Notes: generated from the sequence alone by a model not told the origin. A stretch of 64,000 nt of DNA from Butyrivibrio sp. XPD2002 (GCF_000423945.1 NZ_KE384116.1:62001-126000), one strand, 5' to 3'; shown: positions 33,733-42,466, counted from the first letter of the stretch. Made by a program: numbers and translations.

Positions 33733-34038
33733 ATGAGTAAAAAGAAATTAGTTAAAAGCAACAATCGTAAGATCTGTGGCGTATGTGGTGGTATCGCTGA
33801 GTATTTCGGAATTGATCCATTCATTGTCAGACTCATTTGGGGAATCTTAGCATTTGCATGGGGAACAAGTATTTTCGTTTATATCCTGCTTGCATTTATC
33901 ATGAACGACAGTCCTGATTATATCGAGGGTGATGAGTATAGATCAGAGCCCAGAAACATCGAGGAGAAGAACGTGATCAATGCAGAGCCCGTTGGATTTA
34001 GACTGAACAACGGCGTTAAGGAAGAAATTTACCGCTAA
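33733..34038 (+). CDS. PspC domain protein
   Basis: A 101-residue protein with an N-terminal PspC domain: KICGVCGGIAEYFGIDPFIVRLIWG followed by a single hydrophobic helix (AFAWGTSIFVYILLAFIM). PspC proteins sense or respond to envelope stress at the membrane. The C-terminal 40 residues are soluble and acidic. ATG 33733 has AAGGTGAG upstream, better than earlier starts. A strong terminator follows at 34091. Confidence 0.9.
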   Translation: MSKKKLVKSNNRKICGVCGGIAEYFGIDPFIVRLIWGILAFAWGTSIFVYILLAFIMNDSPDYIEGDEYRSEPRNIEEKNVINAEPVGFRLNNGVKEEIYR

Positions 34039-34090
34039 TCACAGCGCAGGATAAGCATATATAGAGGGAACTATATATTTGATATATATT

Positions 34091-34132
34091 GAAGCCCCGG
34101 AGCACGAGAGGGAACGTGTTCCGGGGCTTTTT
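34091..34132 (+). terminator. Terminator after the pspC-like gene
   Basis: AAGCCCCGGA / TCCGGGGCTT 10-bp stem with an inner CACG / CGTG, ending in TTTTT. Confidence 0.85.
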
Positions 34133-34194
34133 GTAGTGTTTTTTTGTTTGGTTTGTGGCCTTTTTGGGAGCGGTGGCGGTGGTTTGGTGGAGGG

Positions 34195-35105
34195 GTTACG
34201 TCTATCTGTGGAGTTGCTTCTAAACTGGTTGTTGCGTTGGAGTGCTGGGGCGGTGGCGTTACGTCTATCTGCTTGATTGCCCTTTAATCGGTTGCCTCGC
34301 GGGGGCTTTGTTCCGGGCGGTGTTGCGTCAATCCGCGAACAATTATTCCAACCGGTTGCACTGAGAGAAAGCTTGTTGGAAGGGAGTTACGCCTGGCTGG
34401 GGGCTTGTCCCTAAATCGGTTACTTCGCGGTGGCTTTGTTCCGGGAGGTGTTGCGTCAATTCGCGAACAATTATTCCAACCGGTTGCATTGAGAGAAAGC
34501 TCGTTGGAAGGGAGTTACGCCGGCTTGGAGGATTATTCTTAAACCGGTTACCTCGCGGTGGCAACATTCAGGGCGGCGTTACGCCAATCCGCGAACTATT
34601 ATTCATACCGGTTGCATTGAGAAGAAGCTTGTTGAAAGGGTGTTACGCCGGCCTGGGGGATTATCCCTAAATCGGTTACCTCGCGGACGCTTTGTTCCGG
34701 GAGGTATTGCGTCAATCCGCGAACTATTATTCATACCGGTTGCATTGAGAAGAAGCTTGTTGGAAGGGAGTTACGCCTGGCTGGGGGATTGTCCCTAAAT
34801 CGGTTACCTCGCGGTGGCTTTGTTCCGGGAGGTGTTGCGTCAATTCGCGAACAATTATTCATACCGGTTGCACTGAGAGAAAGCTCGTTGGAAGGGAGTT
34901 ACGCCGACTTGGAGGATTATTCTTAAACCGGTTACCTCGCGGGTGCAACATTCAGAGCGGCGTTGCGTCAATCCGCGAACAATTATTCCAACCGGTTGCA
35001 TTAAGAGAAAGCTTGTTGAAAGGGTGTTACGCCGGCCTGGGGGATTATCCCTAAACTGGTTACCTCGCGGGTAAAATCCACATAGATGAGGTACGTCAAT
35101 CCGCG
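34195..35105 (+). repeat. Phased GTTRC array, 64-bp module (128-bp unit), about 7 copies
   Basis: Direct repeats of about 128 bp, each made of two 64-bp halves. The pentamer GTTAC or GTTGC recurs at 34258, 34291, 34322, 34355, 34386, 34419, 34450, 34483, 34514, 34547, 34578, 34611, 34642, 34675, 34706 (ATTGC), 34739, 34770, 34803, 34834, 34867, 34898, 34931, 34962, 34995, 35026 and 35059: spacing alternates 33 and 31 bp with no indel over 800 bp. Contexts alternate between GTTACGCC or GTTGCGTC and CCGGTTACC or CCGGTTGCA. Other conserved parts are CTCGCGG and TCCGCGAACAATTATTC. No plausible protein is encoded. GC-richer than the neighbouring genes. Function unknown. Confidence 0.92.
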
Positions 35106-35134
35106 AACAAAACCTCCCATAGACTTCACACCAT

Positions 35135-36505
35135 TCATTTCGCCTTATTATTAGTCTTCCACAAGAACAGTCTGATAAGGAATAATGTTCCTCGTACGCA
35201 TAACTCTGTGCACATAGCTATCCATGCACCTTTGAGTCCATACTTTGAGCCAAGAAATGCAGCAAGTGGGATTCTTACAGTCCAGACGCTTATGAGATTG
35301 AGTACACTTGAAAGAAGTGTCTCCCCTGCGCCTCTGAACACGCCGGCTGCAACAATTGAAGCACCGTAAAGTGGCTCAGCAAAGGCCTCTATTCTTAGAA
35401 TCTGAGTTCCCAATTCTCTGATCTGCTCATCAGGAGTGAGGATTCCAATCATCTGCGGTGCAAGTATCCACATAAGTGCACCACTTAATCCCATTATTGT
35501 CATGCCAAGAGCAACCGCAATAAAGCCCAGTCTTTTTCCCAGAGCTTTTCTTTTTGCACCAATACACTGTCCGACAACAGTTGTTGCAGCGACACCTATT
35601 CCAAAGCCCGGCATGTAGCACAGACTCTCTGCGGTTATTGAGAATGAATTAGCTGCAACAGCGATAGTTCCAAAGGGTGAAACAATTCTTGTAAACGCAA
35701 CGTAAGCAAAGCCCATGATGATATTGTCGATTGCAACCGGAATGGCTATTTTTAAAGCCTTCGGCAGTTCTTCATTTGCAAAGATCCTGAACCGCGGAAT
35801 CTCTTCTCTTCGTCCTGCAATGTGCAGCATCTCTGAACGAACTAAGAGAAGATAAAGCATGATGCATGCTGTAATAACTATGGATATAGATGTACCAAGA
35901 GCCGCACCAACTACGCCTAATCTAGGAATGAGCAGCGCATTAAATAGTACATCAAGTGCACACATAATAATGCTGAATATGCTGGGAAGTCTGATGTTTC
36001 CGCTGGATTGGATCATTCCCTGGGATACATAAAGCATCTCATGAATTGGAATTGTCAGAGCATAAACAAGAAAATAGTTTGACGCATCATGTCTTATTTC
36101 CGGTGCACCACCCATCCATGTGGGTAAGAATCCGCTTATGATAACGCCTGTCGCAGAGAGGACAACACTAAACAAAAGCGCTGTAAGAAGTCCCCATCTG
36201 ACTATCATTCGCGCACCGGCCTCATCCTTTGCTCCAATTCTGTGTGCCACGCGTACCGTAAATCCCATACTTGCAGCGGTCATAACTCCGCCAAAAAGCC
36301 AGGTGGTACTTGATACGAGACCTATGGACGCCGAGGCTCCAGCACCCAAATGCCCTACCATGGATGCGTCTATATATTGCATTATTATTGATGAAATCTG
36401 AGCTAAAATCGCCGGAAGACTAAGATGAAGAATCAAAGAAATCTCTTCTCTTAAAGTAAGCTTTTGACCATTTCTTATTGCCTTTAATGGATCTTTCGTT
36501 GTCAT
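35135..36505 (-). CDS. MATE family efflux transporter
   Basis: A 456-residue (from ATG 36505) MATE transporter with twelve membrane helices; motifs include LSLPAILAQISSIIMQYIDA, MVGHLGAGASASIGLVSS and, in the second half, FGTIAVAANSFSITAESL and GIGVAATTVVGQCIGA. It exports small molecules; substrate unknown. Start is uncertain: AAGGAA (36515-36520) favours 36505, but ATG 36529 or a start at 36571 are possible. It is isolated and flanked on both sides by inverted copies of the GTTRC repeat array, whose ends come within about 30 bases of its stop and 130 of its start. Confidence 0.92.
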   Translation of the reverse strand: MTTKDPLKAIRNGQKLTLREEISLILHLSLPAILAQISSIIMQYIDASMVGHLGAGASASIGLVSSTTWLFGGVMTAASMGFTVRVAHRIGAKDEAGARMIVRWGLLTALLFSVVLSATGVIISGFLPTWMGGAPEIRHDASNYFLVYALTIPIHEMLYVSQGMIQSSGNIRLPSIFSIIMCALDVLFNALLIPRLGVVGAALGTSISIVITACIMLYLLLVRSEMLHIAGRREEIPRFRIFANEELPKALKIAIPVAIDNIIMGFAYVAFTRIVSPFGTIAVAANSFSITAESLCYMPGFGIGVAATTVVGQCIGAKRKALGKRLGFIAVALGMTIMGLSGALMWILAPQMIGILTPDEQIRELGTQILRIEAFAEPLYGASIVAAGVFRGAGETLLSSVLNLISVWTVRIPLAAFLGSKYGLKGAWIAMCTELCVRGTLFLIRLFLWKTNNKAK

Positions 36506-36629
36506 TGAAATCTGTTCCTTGTTCGTCATTTTCCAGAAATGGATATTACTTTGCACACTATTTATTGTCAAGTATACGTATCTTATTGGCTCTCTTTCAA
36601 CTTGATTTTTTCACTGCTTAACCGATCTG

Positions 36630-36915
36630 AATAATTGTTCGCGAATAGACGTACCTCATATATGTGGATTTCACCCGCGAGGTAACCAGTTTAGGGATAA
36701 TCCCCCAGGCCGGCGTAATTCCTTTTTAACTTGCTTTCTCTCAGTGCAACCGGTATGAATAATAGTTCGCGGATTGACGCAACGTCGCCCCGAAACAGAA
36801 CCTCCGCGAGGTAACCGATATAAGTGTAATCGGACAAATTGACGCAACGCCGCCCGGAACAGCCCCTGCGCGAGGTAACCAGTCGATAGTAAATCAAACA
36901 TATAGACGTAACTTC
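36630..36915 (-). repeat. Phased GTTRC array, inverted copy
   Basis: The same repeat family on the opposite strand. Complement motifs GTAAC/GCAAC end at 36686, 36719, 36750, 36783, 36815, 36848, 36879 and 36912, again 31-33 bp apart. The first part (36632-36720) is nearly the exact reverse complement of 35026-35112, including the segment CCCTAAACTGGTTACCTCGC. Confidence 0.88.
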
Positions 36916-37082
36916 CCCCTCGCCAGGCGGCGACACATCGCTTCAGAAAATAACAACATTCCCACAAATGATCCCCACAACAAAAACTGACATATCAAAT
37001 AACGATTTTTAAGAAGCCCTTCCACCACACTTCACCCTATAATCATAACTGTAGTGCTAAGAATATGTTTCGACCACAGTAG
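36916..37082. other. Junction between repeat array and truncated gene
   Basis: No gene or clear motif, except that the aldo/keto reductase frame begins abruptly at 37083 after an in-frame TAG at 37080. Confidence 0.5.
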
Positions 37083-37646
37083 TCCGGGCATATAGAATCC
37101 GAGGAGGTTGCAGAGGCATTTGATGAGCTTCATAAGAGCGGAAAAGTTAAATACTTCGGCGTGAGCAACCTTGTGCCCATGCAGATCGAGCTCCTTAAAA
37201 AGTATGTGAAGCAGCCCCTTGTTATCAACCAGGTGCAGCTCTCCCTGGAGCAGTCACAGCTTATCGATCAGGCTCTTTACATGAACAACAAGACCACTGA
37301 GTTTTCAATAAATCGTGATGGCAACGCACTTGATTACTGCAGACTTAACGACATAACAATTCAGGCATGGTCACCTCTTCAGGTTGGCATGTTTGGCGGA
37401 ACCTTCATTGACAATCCGGATTTCCCTGAGCTCAACAAGGTTCTTGGAGAGCTGGCAGACAGAGAAGGCGTGTCCAAGGCAGCAGTAGCAATCGCATGGA
37501 TCTTAAGGCATCCGGCAAAAATGCAGGCGATAATCGGAACCATGAATCCTGAGCATATCAAGGATGTCTGCACTGCGACTGACGTTAAGCTCTCACATCA
37601 CGATTGGTATGAATTATATCTTGCAGCTGGAAAGTTCTTACCGTAA
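37083..37646 (+). pseudogene. Aldo/keto reductase, 5'-truncated
   Basis: The C-terminal 60 percent of an aldo/keto reductase of the YdhF type. The frame is open from 37083 and reads ESEEVAEAFDELHKSGKVKY, then FGVSNLVPMQIELLK, NQVQLSLEQSQLID, ITIQAWSPLQVGMFGG and AVAIAWILRHPAKMQAIIGT, all usual in the family. The N-terminal part with the NADPH-binding start and catalytic Asp-Tyr-Lys residues is missing; upstream is an in-frame stop and non-coding DNA adjoining the repeat array. Full-length relatives have about 300 residues. A GTG at 37161 could begin a shorter product, but it would be inactive. Confidence 0.85.
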
Positions 37647-37695
37647 AGTATACTCATAGACACAATTTAATCTGATAATATTGAAAAGGATGGCT

Positions 37696-37908
37696 ATGGG
37701 GGCAAGAACAAAAAAGGAATGGATCATAAGATCCGTGATTTTGATGGTGGCGCTGGGATACGTGATTCTTGCTTACGGAATGACGATGGTCATTAAATCC
37801 GGTGCGGGAACGCTTATATGTGTTGCGCTGGTTGAGCCTGTTGCCGGAATATTCCTTCCGGTGAATGAGAGGATAGTTGCCGGAATTATGAAAAAATTCC
37901 GTTACTAG
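37696..37908 (+). CDS. Small membrane protein, unknown
   Basis: A 70-residue protein with two hydrophobic segments (SVILMVALGYVILAYGMTMV and GTLICVALVEPVAGIFLP) and basic ends. AAAAGGA precedes the ATG, with alternatives at 37681 and 37690. It is 34 bases ahead of msrA and probably co-transcribed. No family assigned. Confidence 0.6.
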   Translation: MGARTKKEWIIRSVILMVALGYVILAYGMTMVIKSGAGTLICVALVEPVAGIFLPVNERIVAGIMKKFRY

Positions 37909-37942
37909 ATAAATTTAAGAAAGTCAGAAGAGGAAAAAATGA

Positions 37943-38452
37943 ATGAGTGAAACAATCTATTTTGCAGGGGGATGCTTCTGGGGAACCCAGAGATTTTTTG
38001 ATCAGTTTGATGGAGTAGAGAGTACGGAAACCGGCTATGCCAACGGACCGACACAGAACCCCACCTACGAGGAGGTCTGCAACGATTCAGGCCACGCCGA
38101 GACAGTTAAGGTGGTGTACGACAGCAGCAAGATAAGCCTCGAGGAGCTTATCGATGATTATTTCAAGATTGTCGATCCGGTTTCAGTTAATAAGCAGGGC
38201 GGGGATGAAGGAATCCAGTACCGAACAGGAATCTATTATACAGACAATGCGCAGCTTCCGATCATTCAGAAGAAGATGGAGGAGCTTGAAAAAGAGATCG
38301 GCCAGAAGAGTGCTATTGAGGTGTGTGAGCTTGAAAACTTCTACAGCGCTGAGGAATACCATCAGAAGTATCTTGTGAAAAATCCTACAGGATATTGCCA
38401 CATTCCTGCTGTGATGTTCGAGCTTTACAAGAAAAAGGGCAAGGCAGAGTAA
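37943..38452 (+). CDS. msrA: Peptide methionine sulfoxide reductase A
   Basis: A 169-residue MsrA that reduces methionine S-sulfoxide in oxidised proteins. The catalytic Cys is in FAGGCFWGTQRFFD, followed by ETGYANGPTQNPTYEEVCN and SGHAETVKVVYD. The resolving cysteines are less usual: CNDSG and CELENFYSAEEYHQ are present, and a late GYCHIP provides a C-terminal Cys. Length matches MsrA without an MsrB fusion. AGAGGAAAAA precedes the ATG. Confidence 0.95.
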   Translation: MSETIYFAGGCFWGTQRFFDQFDGVESTETGYANGPTQNPTYEEVCNDSGHAETVKVVYDSSKISLEELIDDYFKIVDPVSVNKQGGDEGIQYRTGIYYTDNAQLPIIQKKMEELEKEIGQKSAIEVCELENFYSAEEYHQKYLVKNPTGYCHIPAVMFELYKKKGKAE

Positions 38453-38516
38453 GCGCTTGTATAGTGGATTTTTGCATTGTATAATTAACAAGAATCTTAA
38501 TAAAAATTTTTTTATG

Positions 38517-38540
38517 AAGGTGCTCTTATAGGGCACCTTT
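38517..38540 (+). terminator. Terminator after msrA
   Basis: AAGGTGC / GCACCTT stem with a nine-base loop, followed by TATTG; the T-run is short. A poly-T tract precedes the hairpin, so it could also serve the opposite strand. Confidence 0.55.
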
Positions 38541-38559
38541 ATTGATGTGAAAGGGAACT

Positions 38560-39801
38560 ATGAAAAAAAGAGTAATGATGTTGCTTTTGGCAACCGTGTT
38601 GGGAATTGGAGCTACAGCTTGTGGCAGTGACAAGGATAGTCAGGATAAGTCTGAATTTGTCATGGATGAATCCAAAAAGAAGGCGGATACAGAGACTTCA
38701 GAAGACTCAGAAGCAGCCACAGATGAATCTACAGAAACTACTGAGAACGCAGATGCTTCTTCAGAAGAAGCTTCAGCAGAGAATAGCAAAAACTCAGAAG
38801 ATGCTGAAAATGCAGAATCTGAATCCACAACAGAAACAGATGCTTTAGATGAGACAGAAACCGCAGAAACCCCCGATGGTATCTGGGAGACCTACCTGGC
38901 TTCCTTCGACAAAGATGCAATCGGCATGGATGATGAGAATGGCAATCCCTACACCATAATCTACAAGGGACAGTTTGCAGACGATACCTTCACTGCCTAC
39001 GGTTCAATGGGCTATAGAAGTGATTATGATTCTGACAGCACCTATATCACCGATGAAGAGCCGCATGTTTTCAAGCTTAGTGAGGATGCGGTCTATAACA
39101 ACACCAAGGGACAGAAGGTAACGAAGGAAGAGTTCGCAGAGCTTTTCAATGAGGGAATGTCCAAGAAGTATCATCTCGGAATTCTGGTAAAGGAGGGAAT
39201 GGTATCCCACTTCTTCCTGGATGAAGTTAACTTTGCACCCAATCTTCCGTCCGAGCAGGCTGCTACGGATATGAGAGACTTCTTCTTCCCGGAGGGTGAG
39301 GGCGAGTATAACTATGACGTTTATAATCTCATGCTTGAGGATGATGAGAGCGTCAAGGTGAAGGTTGAAAAGAAAGAGACCTACAGCGAGGGTGATGTTT
39401 ACACCATAACTCTCCTTCGTGATGAATGCCCCGGAAGTACAGATGTGGACGGTTCTGACAGATTCAGACTTGGCTACTACTATGTAACAGAAGGCTCAAT
39501 ATATTACCTCAGAGACATTGTGGACGAGACTCCTGCTGAGGAGGACTTCTTAGAAAACGGCGTAGTTGTCTGTGCGCCTGAGGATGATGAGAGCACAGTG
39601 GATACCTTCGAGCTTAGAATTGAGCACGATGGCGATATCTGCAGATACAGATGCTGGGATACCGCAGTTGAGACAGGCTGGTACTGCAGAATGGAGTGGA
39701 CTAAGGGAGTAGGACTCACCTACTACAGATCCGGCTATGGCGCAGAAGCAGAACCCATCGAAATAGCCCTCGAAGGCGTGGAAGTAGATCGTGAGTCTTA
39801 A
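38560..39801 (+). CDS. Lipoprotein with acidic Ser/Glu/Thr-rich linker
   Basis: A 413-residue lipoprotein. The signal MMLLLATVLGIGATAC places the lipidated Cys at residue 21. Residues about 25-110 form a low-complexity Ser/Glu/Thr/Ala linker, then a globular acidic domain (starting IWETYLASFDKDAIGMDDEN, ending near residue 413) of unknown family. The linker probably spans the cell wall. GAAAGGGAAC precedes the ATG. No enzyme motif seen; a substrate-binding or adhesion role is possible but not shown. Confidence 0.85.
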   Translation: MKKRVMMLLLATVLGIGATACGSDKDSQDKSEFVMDESKKKADTETSEDSEAATDESTETTENADASSEEASAENSKNSEDAENAESESTTETDALDETETAETPDGIWETYLASFDKDAIGMDDENGNPYTIIYKGQFADDTFTAYGSMGYRSDYDSDSTYITDEEPHVFKLSEDAVYNNTKGQKVTKEEFAELFNEGMSKKYHLGILVKEGMVSHFFLDEVNFAPNLPSEQAATDMRDFFFPEGEGEYNYDVYNLMLEDDESVKVKVEKKETYSEGDVYTITLLRDECPGSTDVDGSDRFRLGYYYVTEGSIYYLRDIVDETPAEEDFLENGVVVCAPEDDESTVDTFELRIEHDGDICRYRCWDTAVETGWYCRMEWTKGVGLTYYRSGYGAEAEPIEIALEGVEVDRES

Positions 39802-39882
39802 CTGAATCGATAGACGCGACATCACGATAAGCGCAGCAGATTTTCCAGAATCCTGACAACCCAAAACAAAGGGGGACCAATC

Positions 39883-40191
39883 ATGACAATACACCAAATC
39901 CTACAAAAACAAATCGATTCAATATACGGCAAGAGCCTTGGCGAGAAAACCGGCAGGGTTCTTATCCCTGCCTTCATTGGAGACTTCCGCAAGGTTCTTG
40001 AAAAGAGCGACCTTGGCACCACAGTCTCCGAGGAATACATGACTGAGGATAAGAAGATGCACCTTATCTTCACGGGACAGCGAAGGATGGGGGCAGCAGG
40101 CTTCGACTTCATTGTCACATCCTGCAAATGCAACGATAAAGAGCTGCTGACAGGGGAGCTGTCACTCTTTCCTGCAATAGCAGGCCTATAA
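39883..40191 (+). CDS. Hypothetical protein (102 residues)
   Basis: A small soluble protein starting MTIHQILQKQIDSIYGKSLG, with AAAGGGGGA eight bases before the ATG, so it is likely translated. It contains two Cys close together (TSCKCND). No family recognised. It lies between the lipoprotein and the GH114-like gene in the same direction. Confidence 0.65.
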   Translation: MTIHQILQKQIDSIYGKSLGEKTGRVLIPAFIGDFRKVLEKSDLGTTVSEEYMTEDKKMHLIFTGQRRMGAAGFDFIVTSCKCNDKELLTGELSLFPAIAGL

Positions 40192-40225
40192 CTTCTTTCA
40201 GGGGGGACATACTTGGAGGAAACGT

Positions 40226-41077
40226 ATGAAAAAGAAATTTATCATTTCTAAACTTCTGATCTTTTCACTGATGATATGCTTCGTACTTGGGAGCTTAAGG
40301 TTTAACGTCAATGCGGCGAAGAAGAAATTCGCCTATGATTACGGCGTGTTCCTGTCGGTTAATTCCGGGAAAAGTGCCTTTAAGAAATTCAAGGATTACA
40401 AGACGATAGTGATCGATGTTCAGAACGGCTTTTTGGCAAAGGATATTAAGAAGCTTAAAAAGCAGGGCCACAAGGTCTACAGCTACATCAACGTCGGTGC
40501 CATCGAGAATTACAGAGATTACTATAAAAGCTACGAGGACATAACCCTCGGTGTATACGAGAACTGGCCTGATGAGAAGTGGGTTAATGTCCATGATGAA
40601 AAGTGGCAGAGATTTATTTTGGATGACCTCTCATTGAAGATCATTTCCACAGGCGTGGACGGCTTTTTTGTGGATAACATAGATGTCTATTACCAATACC
40701 ATAACGACGATATCTACTCCGGCGTGGAGACCATACTTAAAGGCCTTAAGAAAAAGGGCAAGGTCATCATCAACGGCGGAGATACATTTGTCACAGAATA
40801 TTATGATAAAAACAGAAGCCTAAATGATATTCTTGACGGCGTAAATCAGGAGACTGTTTTCTCAAGGATTATCGATTATGACAAGGATAAGTTCGGGAAA
40901 AACAGCTCCTTAGACGCAAAGTACTTCAAGAAATATATGAAGCTTGTAAAGAAGTGCAGGAAAAAATGCTACCTTCTGGAATACACGAAGGATAAGAATC
41001 TTAGCAACAAAATCCAAAAATACTGCAAGAAAAAAGGCTATAAATACTATATTTCAGATAAGCTGGATCTTTCTTAA
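40226..41077 (+). CDS. Secreted GH114-like (endo-alpha-1,4-polygalactosaminidase family) protein
   Basis: A 283-residue protein with an N-terminal signal peptide (cleavage probably after VNA at residue 30). The domain matches the GH114/TM1410 barrel: DYKTIVIDVQNGFLAKDIKK, VYSYINVGAIENYRDYYKS with the conserved YxNxG, and TGVDGFFVDNIDVY, which holds candidate catalytic acids. GH114 enzymes act on galactosaminogalactan-like polymers; here activity is only suggested. It overlaps the end of the convergent XRE-REC gene by four bases. Confidence 0.82.
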   Translation: MKKKFIISKLLIFSLMICFVLGSLRFNVNAAKKKFAYDYGVFLSVNSGKSAFKKFKDYKTIVIDVQNGFLAKDIKKLKKQGHKVYSYINVGAIENYRDYYKSYEDITLGVYENWPDEKWVNVHDEKWQRFILDDLSLKIISTGVDGFFVDNIDVYYQYHNDDIYSGVETILKGLKKKGKVIINGGDTFVTEYYDKNRSLNDILDGVNQETVFSRIIDYDKDKFGKNSSLDAKYFKKYMKLVKKCRKKCYLLEYTKDKNLSNKIQKYCKKKGYKYYISDKLDLS

Positions 41078-41721
41078 AAAGCTGCCGGATACCTCAAATG
41101 CTCCAGCTGCTTGGTGACCTTCTCCTTTGTCAGTGGCTTTAATATCAGGCCGCTGCAAAACATATCCAGAGCCTTCATGGCGTTAGCCGGATTCTCGGTA
41201 TTGAATATTATGTTTGCATAGGGATTTAAATCGATCAGCTTCTGTGCCAGAACAAAAGCGTTCTCATTAGATAATTCCGCATCGATAAATGCGGTGGAAA
41301 TGCTATTGGTGGTTGCGTGGCTGTAGGAATCAACAGCGTTGCTGAAGCTGTCGAGACGGTCGTTGCTTATAATATCTGAAATCATCAAAGAGTATTGTGT
41401 CTTTAAATCAGGGTTATCTTCAACCAGAATAACTGAACTGGTAGCACTATCCTGATAATCTGCCGGCATGTCGGATCTATCCAAAGCGCCGCCGCTTGGA
41501 TGGTCCGATTTGTTATATCTTACAACAAGGTCAGATATACTGATATTCAGAGCGCGGGAAATTTTGCCCAGCATTTCAAGGTCGGGCTTACGTATTCCGA
41601 CTTCCCAGTTTCCAACACATTTTCTTGTGACGAAAAGCATGTCTGCAAGAGCCTTCTGTGACAGACCCTTCTTTTGGCGAATCGCCCTTAATTTTCTACC
41701 GAATGTTTTGCCAGTTTGCAT
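41074..41721 (-). CDS. XRE helix-turn-helix protein with C-terminal receiver domain
   Basis: A 215-residue fusion. Residues 1-65 are an XRE/Cro HTH (FGRKLRAIRQKKGLSQKALAD, then VGNWEVGIRKPDLEMLGKIS). A linker follows, and residues about 90-215 are receiver-like: VILVEDNPDLK gives the acidic pocket, FIDAELS the acceptor Asp near residue 143, and LILKPLTKEKV the conserved Lys. Response regulators usually carry the HTH after the receiver, so this is the reverse order and an unusual type. No kinase is next to it. It lies divergently beside the T7SS cluster, whose first gene begins 272 bases away, and might regulate it. Confidence 0.88.
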   Translation of the reverse strand: MQTGKTFGRKLRAIRQKKGLSQKALADMLFVTRKCVGNWEVGIRKPDLEMLGKISRALNISISDLVVRYNKSDHPSGGALDRSDMPADYQDSATSSVILVEDNPDLKTQYSLMISDIISNDRLDSFSNAVDSYSHATTNSISTAFIDAELSNENAFVLAQKLIDLNPYANIIFNTENPANAMKALDMFCSGLILKPLTKEKVTKQLEHLRYPAAF

Positions 41722-41992
41722 ATTTTTGGATCCCCCTCTCCCACAATAAATACAACCTGAACATGTTAATATTGTAAAATAATTGATAGTTTACAGCAAG
41801 ACTTTAGAAGTATTCATTAAGCATAAATAAACAAAGAGTTAAATGGTGTTTTACGGGGGCACGTTCTGTTCCTTTTGTTATGTAAAGGCTCATTTTTGCG
41901 GTATAGTAAAAGAGTATATTCATATTATTTGGATAATTGGAATATTATAAAAAATTCCTATGAAAAACAGTTTTTTTGGTGGGGGGACACAT

Positions 41993-42466
41993 ATGCTAAA
42001 GCTTCAATTTTTGACTGAGGATATTTTTCAGATCAGTCAATTTCAGTTTTTGGCAGTGACTCAGATACTTCTGATCATTGGCATGTATGGAGTTTTTATC
42101 AAGGCAGGAGTTAGGAGCAAGATAGTATTTGTTCCATTCATACATTGGATAAAGCTTGGAGAGATTCTGGAACATGAGTGGCTTGGAATATTTATTTCCT
42201 TCTTTGGAATACTAAGACTCATGCTGATACAGATGTACGACCTGGACCCGTGGGAGGGTGACCCAACGGCGGTTATAATGCTAAAGTTCATATCCTACGG
42301 ATTTATAGTTTGTACGATTATATATTCTTTAGCGACTATTATTATGTTCAAGTACCTGGTGGATTGTTCGGGGAAGAGCATGTTTTGGGTAATACCCTTC
42401 GCCTTTTTACCGGGACTTACAATGACCTATTGGGGAATGAATAAAAATGTGAGGGTGGATGTATGA
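41993..42466 (+). CDS. Membrane protein (DUF5684-like), first gene of the T7SS cluster
   Basis: A 157-residue protein with four hydrophobic segments. The KAGVRSKIVFVPFIHWIKLGE segment resembles the DUF5684 family (K-A-G-x-x-G-W-x-x-x-I-P-x-x-N theme), but the match is loose. ATG 41993 has GGGGGGAC upstream, better than ATG 41960. It overlaps the vWA gene by four bases (ATGA), so the two are coupled. TATAGT near 41902 is a candidate -10. Role in secretion is inferred from position only. Confidence 0.75.
   Translation: MLKLQFLTEDIFQISQFQFLAVTQILLIIGMYGVFIKAGVRSKIVFVPFIHWIKLGEILEHEWLGIFISFFGILRLMLIQMYDLDPWEGDPTAVIMLKFISYGFIVCTIIYSLATIIMFKYLVDCSGKSMFWVIPFAFLPGLTMTYWGMNKNVRVDV

Noticed and set aside
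34079..34276. 65-residue plus-strand frame after the pspC-like gene
   Set aside because: It runs through the terminator and into the repeat array.
34343..34567. Protein-coding frame on the minus strand within the repeat array
   Set aside because: It exists only because the repeated DNA lacks a stop in that frame; no ribosome binding site and no conserved product.
34195..35105. CRISPR array or protein-coding tandem repeat
   Set aside because: Units are 128-bp direct repeats without unique spacers, and translated frames are broken by stops or lack ribosome binding sites.
35026..36720. Composite transposon carrying the MATE gene
   Set aside because: No transposase, target-site duplication or IS-like ends were found; the inverted arrays are reported as a finding instead.
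37161..37646. Intact aldo/keto reductase starting at GTG 37161
   Set aside because: Family alignment by eye continues upstream to 37083 and the cofactor-binding N-terminus is missing, so it is treated as a truncated gene.
39822..40133. 103-residue frame on the minus strand
   Set aside because: It overlaps the better-supported plus-strand gene 39883-40191, which has a clear ribosome binding site.
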